DNA from: a virus
Virus record (IMG/VR): IMGVR_UViG_3300009183_000103
Location: 1-60,596 of that record
Strand: one strand, 5' to 3'
Length of the DNA stretch: 60,596 nucleotides
Shown: positions 54,592-60,596 of the stretch, piece after piece
How the letters are laid out: each line of letters starts with the position of its first letter
How positions within the stretch are numbered: the stretch's first letter is position 1
Made by a program: the position numbers and the translations under genes
Notes under the pieces: generated by a model
Seen by the model: the letters and a program-made list of their open reading frames with translations, nothing else
Database searches by the model: none
What the model was told of the DNA's origin: nothing

Positions 54592-55610
54592 TAGATAAAT
54601 CCTCCAAATCCTTTGTCGTTGTCTGCTAGTAATCCACCTGAGGCAAATTTACTTAAATCAAAGCGTTCATGTATGTTTTTGCGACTGTAAATTGGTTTGA
54701 GTGTAACAGCTAAGGTACTGACTGCCGGCACACGAGTTGTTGTTGTGATAGTATTATATTGTAAATTGGGTGCCGATGTAGCTCTAGTGCCTTCTTTGCT
54801 GGACTGTAATAGGCTAGGAACATATTTTTGTTCTTCTTCACTCAGTTGAACGCTGCCAAAATTACTATTACCCGGCGTAGATTGGGTCTCAGACAGTGTG
54901 GTTTTGCTGATTGGTACTTGTATGTAATCTACCTCAGCTGGCATAGTGTGTTGGAATGTTGAGATTACACAGGGCACGTGGGGAAAGTAATGACTACCAT
55001 ATCCGTCTAAGAACACTATCGGTGGTGGATTACCCACGTTAGCACCTTGTCCAAAGAACATCTTGGTCGCTGCACGGAAAAAGTATATGGCCGCCATTAG
55101 ATATTGTCCGTCTGCAGGACTTTGCACTGTAAATTCACCTGATACCTGTATGTCTGCCACTTCTGAATTGTTGTAAAAGTGTGCGGGATAATTACTATGT
55201 GTAAGGGCTGCTGAATTATAGTTGGCTTGATGTGTTACGCTGATCTGTGGGACATAGGGCCAAATAACACCGTTAGTTTCGATCAATGGATACATTAGTG
55301 CATTATCTAATATTGTTGGATCTTGATAGAATATATCAGCACCAGCAGCTAAACTTACACGGACACGCCAATCGTCTTCAGCGGCAGCAGTAGCACCACC
55401 AGACCCTGAAGCATTTTGGAATCCAATATTAGGTATAGATTTGGCTTGACTACTGGCTCCGCCAGGCAATAGCCCGCTGACAGCACTACGAGCTTTACTG
55501 GGATTCAGCAGATCAAACACAGTATTACTACCCGAAGCATGTCCTTTGTCGGACGTGTATCCTGGTAGGAAACTGTTTGACTGATTATAGATTCCAGATA
55601 ATATAGACAT
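54591..55610 (-). CDS. Tail-tube initiator/baseplate cap-like structural protein (339 aa)
   Basis: 339 residues. The core (DDWRVRVSLAAGADIFYQDP, YPLIETNGVIWPYVPQISVT, FYNNSEVADIQVSGEFTVQS, AIYFFRAATKMFFG) is conserved in T4-like aquatic phages at this position beside gp53 and the hub. By position and beta-rich composition it may be the gp48/gp54-type cap from which the tube grows, but I cannot tell which. The C-terminus is Gly/Phe-rich. It is the first gene of the virion transcription unit, with a perfect TATAAATA and an AAGAGGT SD. Confidence 0.65.
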   Translation of the reverse strand: MSILSGIYNQSNSFLPGYTSDKGHASGSNTVFDLLNPSKARSAVSGLLPGGASSQAKSIPNIGFQNASGSGGATAAAEDDWRVRVSLAAGADIFYQDPTILDNALMYPLIETNGVIWPYVPQISVTHQANYNSAALTHSNYPAHFYNNSEVADIQVSGEFTVQSPADGQYLMAAIYFFRAATKMFFGQGANVGNPPPIVFLDGYGSHYFPHVPCVISTFQHTMPAEVDYIQVPISKTTLSETQSTPGNSNFGSVQLSEEEQKYVPSLLQSSKEGTRATSAPNLQYNTITTTTRVPAVSTLAVTLKPIYSRKNIHERFDLSKFASGGLLADNDKGFGGFI

Positions 55611-55624
55611 AATTAAAATACCTC

Positions 55625-55653
55625 TTGTATCTTATATTTATAGGTATTATAAT
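55625..55653 (+). promoter_or_regulatory. Sigma70-like promoter of the gp55 gene
   Basis: On the plus strand TTGTAT (55625-55630) and TATAAT (55648-55653) are separated by 17 bases, close to the bacterial sigma70 consensus. Predicted +1 at about 55660 gives a 22-base leader with AAAAGG before the ATG at 55682. The spacer contains the opposing late promoter. Confidence 0.7.
55635..55642 (-). promoter_or_regulatory. T4 late promoter TATAAATA heading the virion operon
   Basis: A perfect minus-strand TATAAATA lies 24 bases before the ATG at 55610. Predicted +1 at about 55629 leaves a 19-base leader with AAGAGGT as SD. It overlaps the spacer of the plus-strand gp55 promoter. Confidence 0.75.
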
Positions 55654-55681
55654 AGTAGTAGTTTAAAAGGAAAATTACATA

Positions 55682-56563
55682 ATGAGAAAGGTCAACTACC
55701 TCAACAATAAAGACATTTTAAAAGAAATTGCAAAAAGCAAGCTGACTTATTGTAGTTTTATAGACGATAGTGTTAAAAGCTATGATATGATTGTCACAGG
55801 TGTAGATAAGATTACCAAAAAAGCCGTACAGGAAGCACGAAAATCTCGTGCAGAACGACTAGCTAAAGAAGCACAAGAAGTGGATTTATTAAATGGTGTT
55901 AAGAAAAAACTAGACGAATACTTAACTCCTACTAAAGATATTCCCGTAACAGATGTAGTTTTCCGTGTAATGACCTGGGAACATATACCAATTGACGAAG
56001 CAAAACAGAAAAAAGCTGATGCTAAAGCACAGGAAGAATATGATTCCGACGAAGATAACTTTGAAACAGAGTATGATGAACCTGTGGTAGTCAAAGGTGC
56101 AACCAAGTATACCAAAGTTAACTTTCCACCGTTCCAACATTTTAAAGTTGATGAGGCAGGCACACCTGTCTGCGTAGGCAAAAGTCATTGGAAGGGCGGA
56201 GTTGAAAAAGGTAAATTTTCAAAAGATCACGGTACCATGACAGGTAAACTAGCTCATATGTTTATCAAACTATGTGAGCGTTATGCTACAAGATCAAACT
56301 GGCGTGGTTATACCTATAACGATGAAATGCGTAGTCAAGCATTACTTCAACTAAGTCAAATTGGTCTACAATTTGATGAAGCAAAAAGTCAAAACCCATT
56401 TGCTTACTACACGGCAGCTATCACCAACAGTTTCACTCGTGTATTAAACATAGAAAAACGTAATCAAAATATCCGTGATGATATTTTAGAGATGAACAAT
56501 TATTCACCAAGCTACACCCGTCAAGGCGATTGGGGTGCTGGTGGTGGGCACTACGAAGAATAA
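55682..56563 (+). CDS. 55: Late-transcription sigma factor gp55-like
   Basis: 293 residues; T4 gp55 is 185. The C-terminal region (KLAHMFIKLCERYATRSNWR, then YTYNDEMRSQALLQLSQIG, about 190-225, and NPFAYYTAAITNSFTRVLN, about 238-256) is the conserved gp55 signature, corresponding to sigma region 2. The N-terminal half is Lys/Glu-rich and coiled, with VFRVMTWEHIP, and is longer than in T4. gp55 directs host RNA polymerase to TATAAATA promoters. It is expressed from a sigma70-like promoter and reads away from the virion operon it would activate. Confidence 0.92.
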   Translation: MRKVNYLNNKDILKEIAKSKLTYCSFIDDSVKSYDMIVTGVDKITKKAVQEARKSRAERLAKEAQEVDLLNGVKKKLDEYLTPTKDIPVTDVVFRVMTWEHIPIDEAKQKKADAKAQEEYDSDEDNFETEYDEPVVVKGATKYTKVNFPPFQHFKVDEAGTPVCVGKSHWKGGVEKGKFSKDHGTMTGKLAHMFIKLCERYATRSNWRGYTYNDEMRSQALLQLSQIGLQFDEAKSQNPFAYYTAAITNSFTRVLNIEKRNQNIRDDILEMNNYSPSYTRQGDWGAGGGHYEE

Positions 56564-56578
56564 TTGGCAACATAAGAT

Positions 56579-56607
56579 TTGCACTTTAACGTTGACTCAC
56601 GTATACT
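56579..56607 (+). promoter_or_regulatory. Sigma70-like promoter immediately before gp47
   Basis: TTGCAC (56579-56584) and TATACT (56602-56607) are 17 bases apart. The usual seven-base distance from the -10 box puts +1 at 56614, the A of the gp47 ATG. No SD is present between the -10 box and ATG, so the message would be leaderless from this promoter. Confidence 0.6.
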
Positions 56608-56613
56608 ATAACT

Positions 56614-57630
56614 ATGGCTAATCTATTCAAGAAAGCGGCTGTTCTGACTGACATCCATTTTGGATTAAAGTCAAACAGTGCCACACACAACGACGACTGT
56701 CTTAACTTTGTCAAATGGTTTATAGAAACCGCTAAAGCCGAAGGCTGTGATACCTGTTTCATGACAGGCGACTGGCATAACAATCGTGCGGCAATCAACA
56801 TAGTCACACTGAATTACAGTCTTACTGCCCTAGAGTTATTGGGCAAGGCCTTTGATCGTGTGTTCTTTATTCCAGGTAATCACGATCTATACTATAGAGA
56901 TAAACGTGACATACAATCAGCTGAGTGGGCCAGACATATACCAAACATTGAGATCATCAACGACTTCTACAAAGAAGGTGATGTCAGTATCGTTCCTTGG
57001 CTAGTTGGTGATGATCATAAGAAACTAGGTAAGATTTCGGCCAAGTATATGTTCGGACATTTAGAACTACCGCACTTCTATATGAATGCCATGGTTGCCA
57101 TGCCAGACACTGGTGAGATCAAAGAAGGTGCGTTTAATGGTGTAGAAAAGGTATTCACCGGACATTTCCATAAACGTCAGACACGGGGCAACATTACCTA
57201 TATGGGCAACTGTTTCCCGCATAATTATGCCGATGCTGGAGATGATGCACGTGGTATGATGGTATTAGAGTGGGGGCAAGAACCTGTGTTCCATACTTGG
57301 CCAGGACAACCTATGTATCGTGTGTTGAATCTCAGTGATGTATTACGAACACCAGAAGCACTGCTATTACCAAACATGCACTGTCGTGTCAATCTAGACA
57401 TCGATATCAGTTACGAAGAAGCAACATTTATCAAAGAAACATTTGTTGGCACATATCAATTACGTGAACTGACATTACTACCAGTCAAGAATGCTGACAT
57501 TGGGTCTGATATCATGCTGGGTAATATCAAATTTGAAAGTATCGACAGTATTGTAACTAGCCAATTGACCAATATCGCCAGCGATCATTATGATCCAAAT
57601 TTACTTTTGGATATCTACAGACATCTATGA
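56614..57630 (+). CDS. 47: Recombination endonuclease subunit gp47 (SbcD/Mre11-like)
   Basis: 338 residues, matching T4 gp47 length. Metallophosphoesterase motifs are D13-x-H15 (LTDIHFG), G52-D53 (TGDWHNN), G88-N-H-D91 (PGNHDLYY), GHLELPH and GHFHKRQ, so the two-metal site is complete. With gp46 it forms the nuclease that resects DNA ends for recombination-dependent replication. The gp46 gene normally follows closely, but here a radical SAM gene intervenes, starting in the ATGA overlap. Codon choice is less A/T-rich than in the inserted gene. Confidence 0.95.
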   Translation: MANLFKKAAVLTDIHFGLKSNSATHNDDCLNFVKWFIETAKAEGCDTCFMTGDWHNNRAAINIVTLNYSLTALELLGKAFDRVFFIPGNHDLYYRDKRDIQSAEWARHIPNIEIINDFYKEGDVSIVPWLVGDDHKKLGKISAKYMFGHLELPHFYMNAMVAMPDTGEIKEGAFNGVEKVFTGHFHKRQTRGNITYMGNCFPHNYADAGDDARGMMVLEWGQEPVFHTWPGQPMYRVLNLSDVLRTPEALLLPNMHCRVNLDIDISYEEATFIKETFVGTYQLRELTLLPVKNADIGSDIMLGNIKFESIDSIVTSQLTNIASDHYDPNLLLDIYRHL

Positions 57631-59153
57631 TCATTAATCTGGACGAATATTTTTTAAAAGGTGATAAATGGTTACACGACGAATTAAAAAATCTTAAGCA
57701 AGTTATATTTCCAAAAGATTTTCAATTAATTGTTAATTATACTTCTGATTGTTATTATAATGATGAGTCTCCCGGTCTGGCTATTTCAAAACTACAAGAA
57801 ATTTTAGCATTATTAGATTTTCCTAATTTTTTTGTTACTATTGTTACTACTAATACTCAGATAGAAAAAGATTTAGAAAAAGTTAAAGACCTATATTGTC
57901 CATACGAGTCTGCATTGACTAAAAAAATAATTGCGGGAGAATTTAAAAAAATATTGCTTTCCGGTAATACAACCTGTATATTGCCTTGGATACACTTGTA
58001 TGTTAATTCTCAAGGATTGGTTGGCACGTGCTGTGACTTTAATAACGACTATCCTCTAGGAAAATTAACCGAAAACACCTTGGACCAAATTGCTAATTCT
58101 GATTACATGAAGACTGTAAGAAAACAAATGTTGACCGGATTGAGACCAAGTGTATGTTCTACCTGCTGGACTAAAGAAGATTCCGGATTACCATCAGCAA
58201 GACAAGGATTTAATCAGATATTTTCCCACCATTTAAGTTTAATAAATCAAACAGAAATCGACGGAGAATTTAAAAATTTTAAATTAAGATATTTGGATTT
58301 TCGTGCTAATAATATTTGTAATCTAAAATGTAGGATGTGTGGAGGTAAATTCAGCAGTAGGATCGCCAAAGAAGAGAATGATCTATACGGAAACTCAACT
58401 TTTATTGATCTTAAATTAACTTCTGCAGAGATCGATTCTACGCTATCCTACATCAGAGAAAATATCGACTATTTAGAACACATATATTTTGCCGGTGGCG
58501 AACCTTTAATCATGGAAGAACATTATAAAATATTAGATTTATTGATCGAAAATAATAAAACGGATATAAAAATAGCCTACAATACCAATCTAACTCAGCT
58601 GTCTTATAAGAAATATAACGTCACTAATTATTGGAAAAAATTCTCCGATATTACTGTAGGCGCTAGTATTGATCTGATAGGGCCGCAGGCGGAATACGTT
58701 CGATCAGGGACTGATTACAACGAGATCGAAAAAAATTATGACATTATAAAGACTCATGTAAAATTTACCATTACTAGTATCGTACATCTATGTAATATAT
58801 TTAATTTACCTAAACTACAACAACATTGGATCGTTAATAAAAAACTGAATCCTAAAAATTTATCTTTCCGTGCATTGATCTACCCTGAAAATATGACTTT
58901 ACAGATATTACCGTTAACATATAAAAAACTTGCTACAGAAAAAATAAATGATCATATCAACTGGTTATTATCTATCCCTAATTCAGAATCTCTTGTAGAC
59001 ACCTGGCAAAATGTGTTACAATATATGAATGCCAAAGATCAAAGCCATTTGTTATCAGATTTTTTCAGATTAAATGATGATAAGGATCGTATACGTAATG
59101 AACGATTTGAAGATGTATTTCCGGAATACCAAACCCTGAGATCATATGTTTAA
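57627..59153 (+). CDS. Radical SAM protein inserted between gp47 and gp46
   Basis: 508 residues, the longest of the seven radical SAM proteins. Residues 1-110 are an extra domain with no visible motif. Then come C117 (CILPW), C135-C136, C177xxC180, the SAM cluster CNLKCRMC (Cys231, 235, 238) and AGGEPLIMEEHY. The C-terminus FEDVFPEYQTLRSYV, and HHLSLINQ before the core, show it is a close relative of the protein at 14998-16335. The gene is visibly more A/T-rich than gp47 and gp46. It overlaps both (4 and 8 bases), so the insertion kept coupled translation. Confidence 0.92.
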   Translation: MIINLDEYFLKGDKWLHDELKNLKQVIFPKDFQLIVNYTSDCYYNDESPGLAISKLQEILALLDFPNFFVTIVTTNTQIEKDLEKVKDLYCPYESALTKKIIAGEFKKILLSGNTTCILPWIHLYVNSQGLVGTCCDFNNDYPLGKLTENTLDQIANSDYMKTVRKQMLTGLRPSVCSTCWTKEDSGLPSARQGFNQIFSHHLSLINQTEIDGEFKNFKLRYLDFRANNICNLKCRMCGGKFSSRIAKEENDLYGNSTFIDLKLTSAEIDSTLSYIRENIDYLEHIYFAGGEPLIMEEHYKILDLLIENNKTDIKIAYNTNLTQLSYKKYNVTNYWKKFSDITVGASIDLIGPQAEYVRSGTDYNEIEKNYDIIKTHVKFTITSIVHLCNIFNLPKLQQHWIVNKKLNPKNLSFRALIYPENMTLQILPLTYKKLATEKINDHINWLLSIPNSESLVDTWQNVLQYMNAKDQSHLLSDFFRLNDDKDRIRNERFEDVFPEYQTLRSYV

Positions 59154-60596
59154 AATAAAATATCTCACAGTTAAAAACTTTATGAGCGTGGGTAATAGCA
59201 CCCAGGCTGTTAATTTTGACCGCAAAGACCTAACTTTAGTCCTAGGTGAAAACATTGACTTGGGTGGCGACGACACTGGTGCACGTAATGGTACAGGTAA
59301 GACTACTATTATCAACGCATTAAGTTATGCCTTATATGGCACAGCACTTACTAATATCCGTAAAGACAATCTAGTAAATAAAACCAATACCAAGGCCATG
59401 CTGGTCACTATTGACTTTGAAGTCAATGGCGTTGATTATAAGATTGAACGTGGACGTAAACCTAATGTGCTTAAATTCTACATAGGCGAACAAGAACAAG
59501 AAGCCAAAGACGACAACAGTCAAGGCGACAGCAGAGAAACGCAGCAAGAGATTGAACGTTTATTGGGCATGAGTCATGAGATGTTCAAGCACGTGGTGGC
59601 TCTGAATACATATACAGAACCATTCCTAGCATTAAAGCCAAACGATCAACGTGCTATAATTGAGCAACTGTTAGGTATTACCTTATTGAGTGAGAAAGCA
59701 GAAGCACTCAAAGAGCAGAGTAAGGCTACAAGGGACGCCATTCAACAGGAAGAAGCCAACATCAAGGCAGTGTCTGATGCTAATAAACGTATTGAAGAAC
59801 AGATCGAAGCCACACAGCGTCGCCAGATGTTATGGTTAACTAAACGTCGAGATGATGTTGCTAAGTTACAGACAGCATTAGATGAATTACTTAAATTAGA
59901 TATTGATGCAGAGATTCTAGCACACAAAGAGTTGTCTGTATATAATCAAAAGCGTAAGGACATCACAGATCTAGACAAAGCTATAGCACGCAGTGAGCAA
60001 GATTTATCTCGTGAAGTTAAAGGTATCGCTAACTTAACTGGCGACATCGCTACCTTACGTGAACATAAATGCAATACCTGTGGGCAGGATTTGCATGATA
60101 GCAAACATGAAGAACTATTAGCTATCAAAGAAAGCAAACTTAAAGATGCAGAGACACAGCAAGGAGTTCATGCTGGAGATTTAGAAGCATTGATCGCTGC
60201 CAAAGCAGAACTTGGTGAACTAGGATCTATGCCTAAAACATTCTACGACAATGAGGGTCTTGCTATCCAACACCGTAGCAGTATCGCCAGCATACAAGAA
60301 CAGATCACCAGCAAGACTGCAGAAGAAGATCCCTACACTGAACAGATCGCAGATATGAAAACTACTGCACTTGCTGAGATCGATTATACTAAGATGAATG
60401 AACTTAGTCGCATCAAAGATCATCAAGAGTTCTTATACAAACTATTAACTAATAAAGATTCTTATATCCGTAAGAGAATCATCGATCAAAATCTGAGCTA
60501 CTTGAACGCCAGACTGAGCCAATATCTTGACCGTATTGGCTTACCCCATACCGTGGTGTTTATGAATGACCTAAGTGTCAACATCACTGAACTAGG
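59146..60596 (+). CDS. 46: Recombination endonuclease subunit gp46 (SbcC/Rad50-like), 3' end outside window
   Basis: 483 residues are visible; the frame stays open at the window end. The Walker A motif GARNGTGKTT is at residues 45-54, YALYGTALTNIRKDNLVNK follows, and the zinc-hook-like CNTC motif (C309, C312; CNTCGQDL) lies in a coiled-coil region rich in Glu, Gln and Lys. The usual gp46 is about 560 residues, so only the C-terminal Walker B and signature part is missing. It is the ATPase partner of gp47. The ATG at 59146 lies 8 bases inside the inserted radical SAM gene. Confidence 0.95.
   Translation, partial: MFKIKYLTVKNFMSVGNSTQAVNFDRKDLTLVLGENIDLGGDDTGARNGTGKTTIINALSYALYGTALTNIRKDNLVNKTNTKAMLVTIDFEVNGVDYKIERGRKPNVLKFYIGEQEQEAKDDNSQGDSRETQQEIERLLGMSHEMFKHVVALNTYTEPFLALKPNDQRAIIEQLLGITLLSEKAEALKEQSKATRDAIQQEEANIKAVSDANKRIEEQIEATQRRQMLWLTKRRDDVAKLQTALDELLKLDIDAEILAHKELSVYNQKRKDITDLDKAIARSEQDLSREVKGIANLTGDIATLREHKCNTCGQDLHDSKHEELLAIKESKLKDAETQQGVHAGDLEALIAAKAELGELGSMPKTFYDNEGLAIQHRSSIASIQEQITSKTAEEDPYTEQIADMKTTALAEIDYTKMNELSRIKDHQEFLYKLLTNKDSYIRKRIIDQNLSYLNARLSQYLDRIGLPHTVVFMNDLSVNITEL

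Noticed and set aside
54590-54600. Plus-strand GATAAATC near the gp53 start
   Set aside because: The last base does not match, it is on the wrong strand for the gene, and no plus-strand gene follows.
1-60596. tRNA genes, CRISPR array, integrase/attachment site, insertion sequence
   Set aside because: I saw no cloverleaf with a TTCRA arm, no regularly spaced repeats and no recombinase or transposase motif. Short tRNA-like elements could still escape reading by eye.

Overview
This window comes from a large T4-like myovirus (Caudoviricetes), probably of an aquatic Gram-negative host. The supporting genes are the late sigma factor gp55, the recombination nuclease gp47/gp46, a baseplate block (gp53-, gp5-, gp25- and gp6-like) and a partial thymidylate synthase. 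Several small proteins resemble ones I know from marine T4-like phages. No tRNA, rRNA, integrase, insertion sequence or CRISPR array was seen. The host cannot be named from the sequence.

Layout. (1) 2-4353, plus strand: a compact series running from the thyA end through small conserved phage genes to a nucleotide-sugar epimerase and a DegT/StrS aminotransferase. (2) 4334-22847, minus strand: an 18.5-kb accessory cassette of 21 genes in which all 20 junctions overlap. It encodes six radical SAM proteins with N-terminal cysteine clusters, five SGNH-type hydrolases, four glycosyltransferase-like proteins, a NodU-type carbamoyltransferase, an APS-kinase-like protein, a 33-residue micro-protein and three unknowns. 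(3) 22878-22907: a rho-independent terminator. (4) 22922-55610, minus strand: virion genes, comprising fibres or adhesins, a 4,520-residue giant protein, baseplate wedge and hub. (5) 55611-60596, plus strand: gp55, gp47, a seventh radical SAM gene and gp46, which runs off the end.

Regulation. A T4-late-type motif, TATAAATA or GATAAATA, was found eight times. All are on the minus strand and all lie within about 50 bases upstream of a gene start. In three cases the motif is followed by exactly five bases and then ATG, so the predicted +1 is the start codon itself. Sigma70-like promoters precede gp55 and gp47, and the gp47 one also predicts a start on the A of ATG. The gp55 promoter overlaps a late promoter on the opposite strand.

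How the parts may work together (inference). The plus-strand epimerase and aminotransferase could supply an activated amino-sugar. The minus-strand cassette, apparently read from one late promoter together with virion genes, could assemble and decorate a glycan or modify a peptide or protein on the virion or the infected cell. The substrate is unknown. The two most unusual signals are the fully overlapped late cassette and a seven-repeat FG-GAP (integrin-like) propeller inside the giant baseplate-proximal protein.
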